Shown here: positions 1 through 7,387 of the stretch, piece after piece | How positions within the stretch are numbered: the first letter of the stretch is position 1 | Layout: each line of letters begins with the position of its first letter | Origin: Athalassotoga sp049965695 | GTDB taxonomy: Bacteria > Thermotogota > Thermotogae > Mesoaciditogales > Mesoaciditogaceae | Direction: 5' to 3' | NCBI RefSeq assembly: GCF_049965695.1 | Contig: NZ_JBMFWB010000020.1 | Span: 1-35,900, forward strand | DNA: 35,900 bases | Translations under genes and position numbers: made by a program | The notes under the pieces: model-generated | Databases searched by the model: none | Seen by the model: only the letters and a program-made list of their open reading frames with translations | Told to the model about the DNA's origin: nothing

Positions 1-2
1 CA

Positions 3-875
3 TCCGTGAATGGCAGACTTGTTCCGATGGGATATCAACTTAAAGACGGGGACAGAGTTCAAATCATAGTTGACAAAAACAACGAAGGTCCCAATCCAAA
101 TTGGCTTAAATCTGCGCATAGCGTGCACACAAGGGCAAAGATAAAAAAATTTCTCAGAGACAAATTCGCAAATGAATACATGGAAAAGGGAAAGGAAATG
201 TTAAGGGACCTTTCCAAAAAATATCATATTTCCGTGGAGGAGATTCTCGACCGGCAGGAAGTCAAAAATTATCTTAAAGACAGAAATATAGAAAAGGAAG
301 AAGAACTTGAATTGAGGCTTGGTTCTGGCGCCGTTAAAATATATCAAATAGAAAAATTCCTTGGTCAGATCGTTAAGCCGGAATTTCAACATGAATTTTC
401 GGAGCCGGAAGGTACCGAAATAGTCGTCGATGATTTAAAAGGAATAGAAGTAAGATTTGCAAAGTGTTGCAATCCGGTACCGGGCGATCATATAGTCGGA
501 TTTGTCACCAAAAACGGGGTCAGCATTCACACGACGGATTGTTCAAATTTAAGAAATGTCGACAAAAACAAACTCGTGAGGGTTTCATGGGGTAATTCCA
601 ACGAACTCTTCGGGGCCAACATAGGACTCGAAGGGGATGACAGAGATGGATTGCTCAGTGATATAATGAATAGAATACACGAAAAACATGTTCAAATAGC
701 CAGCGTCGTCTCGTGGGTGGACGATTTAAGAATTGCGCACATATCGGTAAGGGTTAACGTTACCAACCTCGATCAGTTGAACGATCTTATAGGCCATCTT
801 AAAAAAGAGAAAGGCATAAAAAAGGTTTACAGAGAGAGAGGAAACAATTTTGAAAGCGGTAGTCCAAAGAGTTAA
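3..875 (+). CDS. relA: RelA/SpoT-type (p)ppGpp synthetase/hydrolase, 3' part only
   Basis: This is the C-terminal part of a bifunctional (p)ppGpp synthetase/hydrolase, the stringent-response enzyme. The window cuts off the HD hydrolase and synthetase domains. The visible part begins inside the TGS domain (VNGRLVPMGYQLKDGD) and continues through a helical region. A Cys-containing regulatory module follows, with AKCCNPVPGD near residue 152 and HTTDC about 25 residues later. A C-terminal ACT domain completes the protein. The frame is open to the window edge, so the GTG at 6 is an internal valine codon and not the start. The stop overlaps the start of dtd by 26 bases, and the relA-dtd pairing is common in bacteria. 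The family assignment is secure; relA versus spoT/rel naming is convention only. Confidence 0.93.
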   Translation, partial: SVNGRLVPMGYQLKDGDRVQIIVDKNNEGPNPNWLKSAHSVHTRAKIKKFLRDKFANEYMEKGKEMLRDLSKKYHISVEEILDRQEVKNYLKDRNIEKEEELELRLGSGAVKIYQIEKFLGQIVKPEFQHEFSEPEGTEIVVDDLKGIEVRFAKCCNPVPGDHIVGFVTKNGVSIHTTDCSNLRNVDKNKLVRVSWGNSNELFGANIGLEGDDRDGLLSDIMNRIHEKHVQIASVVSWVDDLRIAHISVRVNVTNLDQLNDLIGHLKKEKGIKKVYRERGNNFESGSPKS

Positions 876-1305
876 AGAAGCCGAAGTCAAAGTTGACGGG
901 AAAGTTGCCGGAAAGATAAAAGCGGGTATTTTGCTTTTGATAGGAATAGGCAAGAATGATACGGCGGAAGATCTTAAATGGATGGAAGATAAAATACCCA
1001 ATCTGAGAATTTTTGAAGACGAAAATCAGAAAATGAACAGATCACTTCTTGATATAAATGGCGATTTACTTGTCATATCGCAATTCACACTTTTCGGAGA
1101 CGCAAGTCATGGAAGACGTCCTTCTTTCTCGGATGCCGCACCTGCGGAGACGGCAAGGCAGATGTATGAAAAATTCTGCGATGATATTTCAAAATCATAT
1201 CCGTCAATAAAAGTTGAACGCGGAATTTTCCAAACTTACATGCAAGTTAACCTTCTCAACGACGGACCTGTTACCATAATTGTGGATTCGAAGGAAAGGA
1301 GATAA
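850..1305 (+). CDS. dtd: D-aminoacyl-tRNA deacylase
   Basis: This cytosolic enzyme hydrolyses D-amino acids mischarged onto tRNA (classically D-Tyr-tRNA) and so protects translation from D-amino acids. At 151 residues it has the usual family length. It carries both signature motifs: SQFTLFGD in the middle and the cross-subunit Gly-cisPro motif in NDGPVTIIVDS near the C terminus. The start is a TTG at 850 inside the end of relA. No later in-frame start preserves the conserved MKAVVQRV N terminus, so translation is probably coupled to relA. A D-amino-acid racemase homologue lies about 23 kb away in the window, which gives D-aminoacyl-tRNA editing a plausible source of substrate, although that link is inference. 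Confidence 0.95.
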   Translation: MKAVVQRVKEAEVKVDGKVAGKIKAGILLLIGIGKNDTAEDLKWMEDKIPNLRIFEDENQKMNRSLLDINGDLLVISQFTLFGDASHGRRPSFSDAAPAETARQMYEKFCDDISKSYPSIKVERGIFQTYMQVNLLNDGPVTIIVDSKERR

Positions 1306-1310
1306 TCGGA

Positions 1311-2312
1311 ATGATGAGGATTCTGATATTTTTGGCGATTGTCATGGGTCTTAACTTTATTTTATCTCCGTTCACCTTTCATACAGTTCAATCCATACAA
1401 GTTGGCAGAAGTCTTTCTGCAAGAAGACTTTCTGCAATTTGTTTTGATCCTTCAACTGAAATGGCATATGTCGCGAATTCTTCAAACAACACTTTAAGTG
1501 TTGTAAATGAAGAAACGAATCAAATCGTGAAGGTTATGACCGTTGGAAAATATCCTATGAGTGTGGGCGTCAATTCGAAAACGGGCATTATTTACGTCGC
1601 CGTCAATTACAATTTGGGTAACAGCAGCATAGACGTGCTGGACAAATCAGGCCAAACAATCTCAGTTATAAATGTGGGAATGGGACCGAATGCTATTGGT
1701 GTTAATTCTGTCACAAACATGATATACGTTACCAATCAAAGCAGCGATGATGTAAATGTAATAGACGGAAGTACAAATCAGATCATATCGACGATACCAG
1801 TTGGCAACGGGCCTGATGCCATAGCGGTGGACTCCGATACAGACAAAGTATACATTGTTAACTGGTATGACAGTACTTTGAACATCATAGACGGAAAAAC
1901 AAATAAAGTTGTAAAAACTTTGAATGTAGGAAATCAACCTTCAGGTATAGCGATAAATTCAAAGACAGATATGGTGTATGTGGCAAATTTCGGAAGCGCT
2001 TCTATCAATGTTATAAGTGGGAAAACAAATCAAATTGTGGCAACGATACAACTTAACGGAACTCCATGGGGTATTGCGGTAGACTCATCGTCCAACATGA
2101 TTTACGCTACCTCTCCAAGCAATAATGCTTTAAACGTTATAAATGGTTACATAAATCAGGTTGTATCGGTGATCCCTGCCGGATCAGGTCCCTGGTGTGT
2201 TAGCGTTAATCCTAAAACGCACATGGTCTATGTTGCGGACAACAACAGCGGTGATGTTAAAGTCATAAATGGAAACGTACTGCCAATTATGGTTGCGACC
2301 GGAATAGAATGA
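1311..2312 (+). CDS. Exported seven-bladed YVTN beta-propeller protein
   Basis: A signal-peptide-like N terminus with a hydrophobic stretch at about residues 3-20 is followed by seven repeats of roughly 42 residues. Each repeat has the pattern (N/T/P)VGxxPxxIxVNxxTxxVYVxN followed by xVIxxxTNxxxxTI, the YVTN-family beta-propeller repeat. The repeat number fits one closed seven-bladed propeller filling the whole mature protein. Such propellers are exported or surface proteins thought to bind other proteins or ligands, and no enzymatic motif is visible. A strong AGGAG site precedes the tandem ATGs at 1311/1314; either could start. It lies 5 bases after dtd and 21 before the next exported protein, so the four genes look like one operon. 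The fold is well supported and the role is unknown. Confidence 0.85.
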   Translation: MMRILIFLAIVMGLNFILSPFTFHTVQSIQVGRSLSARRLSAICFDPSTEMAYVANSSNNTLSVVNEETNQIVKVMTVGKYPMSVGVNSKTGIIYVAVNYNLGNSSIDVLDKSGQTISVINVGMGPNAIGVNSVTNMIYVTNQSSDDVNVIDGSTNQIISTIPVGNGPDAIAVDSDTDKVYIVNWYDSTLNIIDGKTNKVVKTLNVGNQPSGIAINSKTDMVYVANFGSASINVISGKTNQIVATIQLNGTPWGIAVDSSSNMIYATSPSNNALNVINGYINQVVSVIPAGSGPWCVSVNPKTHMVYVADNNSGDVKVINGNVLPIMVATGIE

Positions 2313-2333
2313 AAATTATGAAAGAGGTGGAAT

Positions 2334-2813
2334 ATGCGTAAAACAATTTTCATCATCTTCTGTATTTCCATCTTTTCAGTTGTTTCTTTTGGCGTATGGA
2401 TTGGTGGCGGAGTTTCAAAAGAGTTTGGAAGTGTTGACGAATCTTTTTTTGAAGGGAGAGCAACATTTTATTCTGCAACGTATTACTACTCTGTCGATCT
2501 TGTTGCACAATTGTCTCAGTCAGATCCTAATCCTCTCGATTGGATAAGTGTTTACACATACCTAAATTTTGTAATGCCTGTTGATATACTTGATTTGTAC
2601 GTTGGTTTCAGTCCAACTGTTATTTTTAACAATGGCCAATTGTCTGCAAGTGATTTTCAAAGTTATGGGTATGTGCATTTTGGCGCGGACGTATTGCTTT
2701 TGTTTCCTTGGCCGGTAAGGGTTTACGGTGAGATAGGCGATCAATTTTACTACGCGCCGCCACATCTTGGCCCTGATATGTCCAGTGCGATAGGCGCTGA
2801 GATAAGATTTTGA
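2334..2813 (+). CDS. Small exported barrel-like protein, probably outer membrane
   Basis: I do not recognise a named family. The 159-residue product starts with a clear signal peptide (MRKTIFIIFCISIFSVVSFG). The rest consists of alternating hydrophobic and polar segments rich in Tyr, Phe and Gly, with no long hydrophobic helix. It ends in Phe (AIGAEIRF), as expected of the C-terminal beta-signal of outer-membrane barrels. The best guess is a small 8-stranded-type barrel or related envelope protein. An AGAGGTGG ribosome site sits 5-6 bases before the ATG. It follows the YVTN propeller gene by 21 bases and is the last gene of that operon. The outer-membrane location is inference. Confidence 0.6.
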   Translation: MRKTIFIIFCISIFSVVSFGVWIGGGVSKEFGSVDESFFEGRATFYSATYYYSVDLVAQLSQSDPNPLDWISVYTYLNFVMPVDILDLYVGFSPTVIFNNGQLSASDFQSYGYVHFGADVLLLFPWPVRVYGEIGDQFYYAPPHLGPDMSSAIGAEIRF

Positions 2814-2829
2814 TACACCAAAAAATTTA

Positions 2830-3000
2830 AATTTCGAATCACGTCTGTCATTTCGGTCGAAAAACCGGAATCGCCTTTTGCCTTTGGCTGCTTACTCGTT
2901 ACCGATCACGCGTCACCATTTTTTCCACGCGCTACCAGCCACCCGCTACGTGCTGTTTTGCCGATCACGCGTTACCCGTTACTGATCACTATTTTTAAAC
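2830..3000. repeat. Dispersed intergenic repeat, copy 1
   Basis: Non-coding stretch built from short related units such as GTTACCGATCACGCG, CGTCACC, CGCGTTACCCGTTAC and CACGCGCTACC. Its first half (core 2871-2917) aligns well with 31317-31360, including the shared GCTTAC(T)CGTT(A/G)CCGAT run and the upstream AAATT(T/C)CGAATC. Its second half resembles 22990-23048 (TTCCACGCG followed by TTAC or CTACC). Base composition is much more GC- and pyrimidine-rich on this strand than its surroundings. It ends immediately before an extended -10 promoter. Confidence 0.7.
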
Positions 3001-3007
3001 ATAATTT

Positions 3008-3016
3008 TGGTATAAT
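3008..3016 (+). promoter_or_regulatory. Extended -10 promoter of the HAMP protein gene
   Basis: TGGTATAAT is a perfect TGn-TATAAT extended -10 box, 38 bases before the ATG at 3055. No good -35 box is visible at 16-18 bases upstream, as expected for an extended -10 promoter. The segment AATTTT(G)GTATAATA resembles the promoter at 23059-23067, which also follows a copy of the same repeat. Confidence 0.65.
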
Positions 3017-3054
3017 ATACGTAAATCTTGATTTTGAATCGTTGGGGGTCAGAA

Positions 3055-5367
3055 ATGAAGGTTGGATCAAAGATAGCACTTCTTACGATTATCATGGTTA
3101 TCGCTCTGGGCGTTATGGCGATTTTTGTCTACGTTGAGAGTTTTGAATTGCAAAATTCACTTTCAAAAATAAACAATTCGATCGACGAAGTGCAAAATGC
3201 GTATGATTCAACGATTCAAATCATGAATTTGAAATCTGCCATTTCAAATGCCTTTTCAACACTTGAATTTGGTCTCTCCAACGATTCAACTTCAATCCTT
3301 AAAAATCAAAATAATCTTTTTGATAAATCGATTTCCGGCGCACTTTTGATAGCCGGCCAGATTTCTGCTTCAAACGACGCATCGGGGATTACCTACGACC
3401 TTAAGAAATTAAAAGATGCCGGCGACCTTGCTTTCTTACAAAGTGCCACTCTTGTCGATTATCAAAATAGATATAAAGTTTTTCAATCGAATCTTTCAGA
3501 TGCTCAAAGCGAATATTCACAAATTGAAAGTCAGATATCAGCACTCATGGTTTTGAACAAAACCCTCGTTGCAACAATAGAGACAAATTTTACAACCATA
3601 GTTGCAAGCGCAAATGACCTTTACTCATTGCCTGCGACTAAATCTCAAATAGTCTCGGCAAAATTGAATTCGCAAATATCTAATTTGCCTTTAAACCAAC
3701 TTAACATCGCCGATACGCAAAGTCTTCTTGATAATCTTGCCATATTGATTGGAACCGATCAAGGGCAAAATATGGTCTCATCGATGGAACTCGCACTCAA
3801 AAATATATACCTCGCACCATCTCAGGATGTTGCCGATACACAACTTTTGCTTATGAAAACTTACATTCAATCTTTCAAAACCGAAATGAACATGGGAGCG
3901 TTAAATCCGGCCGGTGTCTTTTATGCCAACCTTTTATTGGATAGATATTATTCGCTTGCATCTCAACTGGCTGACCTTGTTATGAAAGATAGAGGTATTT
4001 TATCTGAAGTCCAATCTGTTTCTGCAACTGCCGATATTTACAGTCAAAAAATATCAAATCAAAGAGACCTTGTGATAAATTCATTGACGGGAGATGTGCA
4101 AAGATATTTTAATTCGCTGAATGTCAGGTTATCTTCACTTTTTGACAAAGCGAATTCAAACACACAAACGGCGCTGAATAAATTGCAGATCTCGTCTGGT
4201 CCTGTTTCGAACGCTTTCAACTATTTGGCGACGATCACGCTCATAATAACAGTTGTTGCCGGTGTTTTCGTGATCGTGTTTGGGATCTTTTTGATCTTCG
4301 ATTTCAAAAAAAATCTCAAAGACCTTGAAAATGTCGTCAACAAAATAAAGACAGGAGATTTGAATGTTAAGATCGAAGAAACGAGCAGAAAGGATGAATT
4401 TGGGAGCCTTCAAAAATCATTTCACGAAATGATAGATTATTTAAAAGAAATGCTTGTTAATATCAAAAAATCGACGTCAGAGGTAAAAGACGATCTTCAA
4501 AAAGTTAGTTCTGTGGAAGATAAAAATGTCGTGGGAATAAAATCGACGATAACAGAAATGGATAAATCAAAAAATCTGGCGATCGCTTTGTCAAAAGCAT
4601 TGAAAGAAATAACCGAAAGGTTTTCAAAAGTCGGTGAATCGGAAAGATCCGCTATTGATAAAATTGACGATTTGCATAGATCTCCGGATGATTTGGAAAA
4701 ATTGTCGAAAATGCAAAAAGAGATCGAAAATCTTGTTTTGAAATTATCCGTCGTAAAAGACGAAACCGTTAAAAAATCCAAATATTTGGAGGAATTAAAA
4801 GCATCTTACGCTTCCATTTTCAATCTTGCGGAAAGATTCGAATCAATGGCCAGAGAGGCAAAGATATTGTCTCTTAACGTCGCAATCAAATCGGCAAAAT
4901 CGGGATCTAACGAATATGCCTTTTTGGAATCCGAGATGAAGGAATTTGCGGATGAATTTTCAAGAATATCTGAAGAAATAAAAGTTGAGACGCGGCAATT
5001 TCAGGAAAAGATCGAAAAAGCCTTAGAGACAGAATCAGATGTTGCATCGATAGACCGTTTATTCGACTCGGGCCAGAAAATAATCGATATGGTAAAGAAT
5101 TTCAGTCTTACCTTCGAACAGAGAACAAAAGATGTCGAAGAGATATTAGAGATTGTTAAATCGAACGATTCGCTAAGATCTCAGATCAATCAAGATTTCG
5201 AAGAAAAAATAAAACTTCTTGAAGTGGCAATCTCGTTGCTTGATTCGATCTCAAGAAGTTTGGATGAAAGCAAAAACGTTATGACGGATATCTCAGACTT
5301 GACGAAAAAAATAGAATCGGCATCGGAAACTTTGGATGAAAATCTCAAAAAATTCAAGACAGAGTGA
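3055..5367 (+). CDS. Membrane HAMP-domain protein with degenerate chemoreceptor-like signalling region
   Basis: This 770-residue protein resembles methyl-accepting chemotaxis proteins in plan. It has an N-terminal membrane helix (about residues 6-25), a long helical extracytoplasmic sensor region and a second membrane helix near residue 400. A HAMP domain follows (FKKNLKDLENVVNKIKTGDL onward), then a long coiled-coil cytoplasmic part. In place of the conserved receptor hairpin tip (EAARAGExGRGFAVVAxEVR in normal MCPs) it has LSLNVAIKSAKSGSNEYAF, which keeps the LN.AI..A..G skeleton but loses the CheA/CheW-contact residues. It may be a divergent receptor or a signalling scaffold. I chose ATG 3055 because GGGGGTC lies 6 bases upstream and the membrane helix starts at once. 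Its 3' end overlaps convergent galK by 14 bases. Confidence 0.75.
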   Translation: MKVGSKIALLTIIMVIALGVMAIFVYVESFELQNSLSKINNSIDEVQNAYDSTIQIMNLKSAISNAFSTLEFGLSNDSTSILKNQNNLFDKSISGALLIAGQISASNDASGITYDLKKLKDAGDLAFLQSATLVDYQNRYKVFQSNLSDAQSEYSQIESQISALMVLNKTLVATIETNFTTIVASANDLYSLPATKSQIVSAKLNSQISNLPLNQLNIADTQSLLDNLAILIGTDQGQNMVSSMELALKNIYLAPSQDVADTQLLLMKTYIQSFKTEMNMGALNPAGVFYANLLLDRYYSLASQLADLVMKDRGILSEVQSVSATADIYSQKISNQRDLVINSLTGDVQRYFNSLNVRLSSLFDKANSNTQTALNKLQISSGPVSNAFNYLATITLIITVVAGVFVIVFGIFLIFDFKKNLKDLENVVNKIKTGDLNVKIEETSRKDEFGSLQKSFHEMIDYLKEMLVNIKKSTSEVKDDLQKVSSVEDKNVVGIKSTITEMDKSKNLAIALSKALKEITERFSKVGESERSAIDKIDDLHRSPDDLEKLSKMQKEIENLVLKLSVVKDETVKKSKYLEELKASYASIFNLAERFESMAREAKILSLNVAIKSAKSGSNEYAFLESEMKEFADEFSRISEEIKVETRQFQEKIEKALETESDVASIDRLFDSGQKIIDMVKNFSLTFEQRTKDVEEILEIVKSNDSLRSQINQDFEEKIKLLEVAISLLDSISRSLDESKNVMTDISDLTKKIESASETLDENLKKFKTE

Positions 5368-6448
5368 TTTTTCTGACGCCGCTTGACAGTTTAACGTGAT
5401 AATATTTCATTTCAATACCAAATTGTTTTTTGTAATCGGCGCTTATTTCTTTCAGATGTGTGCTGACATCGGACTTAGAGATGACTATTATGCTTCCTCC
5501 AAATCCACCGCCTATCATGCGCGCACCGTAAACATTTTCTAAAGCGTTTATCCTGTCGACGAGAAAGTCTATTTCATCCGTTGAAACCTCAAACAAATTT
5601 TTCAGGCTTTCGTGGGATTTTTTGACAAGATCGCCGACTTTCTCCCAGTTTTTATCTTCTATGGCCGATATCGTATCAAGTACCCTTTGATTTTCTTCAA
5701 CGACATGCTTTGCCCTTTTGTAAACATTCTCTCCAAGTATTTTCCTTTTCGATTCCACAAGATCAACTGTCATTTCTCTGAATTGCATACCGATTATCTC
5801 GCTGGCGCGGGCACATTCGTTTCTGCGTGTGTTGTATCCGCCGCTTGCGAGTTCATGTTTAACGGCCGAGTCTACAATCGTAATCCTCGGAAATCCCATT
5901 GCAGAAACGTATTCATAATGACCATCTAAGGCATCTATCAAAATGAAGGTATCCTTTTTCGCAAGGGAAACCGCGTATTGATCCATTATTCCGCAGTTGA
6001 CGCCTACAAATTCATTCTCTGCTTCGTGCGCTATCTGGGCTACTCTTTCTCTGTCAAGATCGAGTTTTTCAATTTTGGAGATCGCGTAGATTATTCCAAC
6101 CATCAAAGAGGCGGAACTCGAAAGGCCTGCCCCTATGGGTAACGTGCTTGATATGTCGATTTTAAAAGGTCTTATGGGTTTTTTGACGTACTTTGTCAGA
6201 TGAAAGATTGCGCCTTTAACGTAATTGGCCCATGTATCTTTTTCTTTTCGGGCATCGATCGAAAATTTGATACTTTTACCCAGATCACTTGTATGAGATT
6301 CAAAATGATCCGATTCTTCAAAGGTAAGGTACGTGTATTTGTCTATCGCGGCCGGAAGTACGTATCCTCCGTTGTAATCCGTGTGTTCACCTATTAAATT
6401 TATGCGCCCCGGTGATCTGAAAACGTATGTCAAGATCATCATCTCCAT
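5354..6448 (-). CDS. galK: Galactokinase
   Basis: Phosphorylates galactose at C1 with ATP, the first step of the Leloir pathway in the cytosol. GHMP-kinase hallmarks are all present: the galactokinase signature GRINLIGEHTDYNGGYVLPA near the N terminus, the ATP-loop PIGAGLSSSASL near residue 110, and the C-terminal motif GGGFGGSIIVI. About 360 residues is normal for a bacterial GalK. It starts directly after the galT stop (TGA then ATG). Several in-frame starts follow (ATG GAG ATG ATG), so the exact start is uncertain by a few codons. Last gene of the galactoside operon, receiving galactose released by LacZ and GalA. Confidence 0.96.
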   Translation of the reverse strand: MEMMILTYVFRSPGRINLIGEHTDYNGGYVLPAAIDKYTYLTFEESDHFESHTSDLGKSIKFSIDARKEKDTWANYVKGAIFHLTKYVKKPIRPFKIDISSTLPIGAGLSSSASLMVGIIYAISKIEKLDLDRERVAQIAHEAENEFVGVNCGIMDQYAVSLAKKDTFILIDALDGHYEYVSAMGFPRITIVDSAVKHELASGGYNTRRNECARASEIIGMQFREMTVDLVESKRKILGENVYKRAKHVVEENQRVLDTISAIEDKNWEKVGDLVKKSHESLKNLFEVSTDEIDFLVDRINALENVYGARMIGGGFGGSIIVISKSDVSTHLKEISADYKKQFGIEMKYYHVKLSSGVRKITLS

Positions 6449-7387
6449 TCATATCGTGTAAGATGCTTTTTTTAAACTCTTAGCGGCATCGGAAGGCGTT
6501 AAAGGATTTATGAAAGCCCATGTTCCTGTTTCAACGCTTGCCATCCATTTGACGTTAACTTTGTCTCTTTTTGGCGGATTGAATTCTATGTGAAAATGAA
6601 AGTTCTTCATTGCCGGATTGACAGGTGATTGAAAGATTTCCATCATGTAAGGAAATTCACTGTCAAAAAGTGAATCGTATTTTGAAGTTACGACCTTTAA
6701 AGTTACCGCCAGATCGAATTTCTCAGAAGGCGTCATTTCGGTGAAAAAAGAGATATGCCTTCTCGGATAAACATGCACTTCGTAAGGAAATCTCGCAAAG
6801 TACGGGACAAGCGCGATAAAATGTTCACCGTCGTAGACGATGTTTTCGGTGCCTTCTTCTGCTTTTATCACATCGCATATCGCACATCCCTTGTATTTGC
6901 CTATCGCATCGATCATCGATTGGATCCTTTTCGGTATAAAAGGAAAGGCATAAAGTTGTCCGTGAGGATGAATTTGAGAGGCTCCCACTTCTTTTCCTCT
7001 GTTTTCAAACGGAAAGATGTACTTTATCTTCTCATATTTCATGAGATCACGCGTTCTGTCTTCCCATACGTAGACGAGTTTTTCTATTTGACCGATGGGC
7101 ATTCTCGACAGAGAAGAGTTGTGATCTGACGTGAACATTATGACCTCGCATTTTCCATACGATGGGGCATTTTCAAAGACAGCATCAGGTCTGGATATTT
7201 CCGGCGGATCAAGTCTAAGGGCAGGATATCTGTTGTCAAAGGCTGTCAGATCGTAATCGTGCTTCATTTCCAAAATGCCCGGGCACAAAGGACAGGCTTC
7301 TTTTTGTGGAAGTACAGGCCTCTTTTGCGTTTCAGATGAAATTATTATCCATTCATCGGTTATAGGATTGTGTCGAAGTTCCATCAT
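6449..7387 (-). CDS. galT: Galactose-1-phosphate uridylyltransferase
   Basis: Transfers UMP from UDP-glucose to galactose-1-phosphate in the Leloir pathway. The active-site HPHGQ is at about residues 140-144, with the second His as the uridylylated nucleophile. A CPLC zinc-type motif is near residue 32, and HFHIEFNPP marks the C-terminal HIT-like half. I moved the start to the ATG at 7387 (MMELRHNPITDEW, the typical N terminus), giving 312 residues; the reading frame is open further upstream but that part lies inside galA and lacks homology-like sequence. It overlaps the galA 3' end by 35 bases and abuts galK, so the three are co-transcribed and probably coupled. The UDP-galactose 4-epimerase is not in the window. 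Confidence 0.95.
   Translation of the reverse strand: MMELRHNPITDEWIIISSETQKRPVLPQKEACPLCPGILEMKHDYDLTAFDNRYPALRLDPPEISRPDAVFENAPSYGKCEVIMFTSDHNSSLSRMPIGQIEKLVYVWEDRTRDLMKYEKIKYIFPFENRGKEVGASQIHPHGQLYAFPFIPKRIQSMIDAIGKYKGCAICDVIKAEEGTENIVYDGEHFIALVPYFARFPYEVHVYPRRHISFFTEMTPSEKFDLAVTLKVVTSKYDSLFDSEFPYMMEIFQSPVNPAMKNFHFHIEFNPPKRDKVNVKWMASVETGTWAFINPLTPSDAAKSLKKASYTI

Noticed and set aside
2834..2876. Possible terminator hairpin (TTCGGT/ACCGGAA) after the barrel-like protein gene
   Set aside because: The stem is short with a bulge, and no T tract follows. I treat it as part of the repeat.
2880..3000. Possible CRISPR-like array because of recurring short units
   Set aside because: Units are degenerate, irregularly spaced and without unique spacers of constant length; no cas genes are present.
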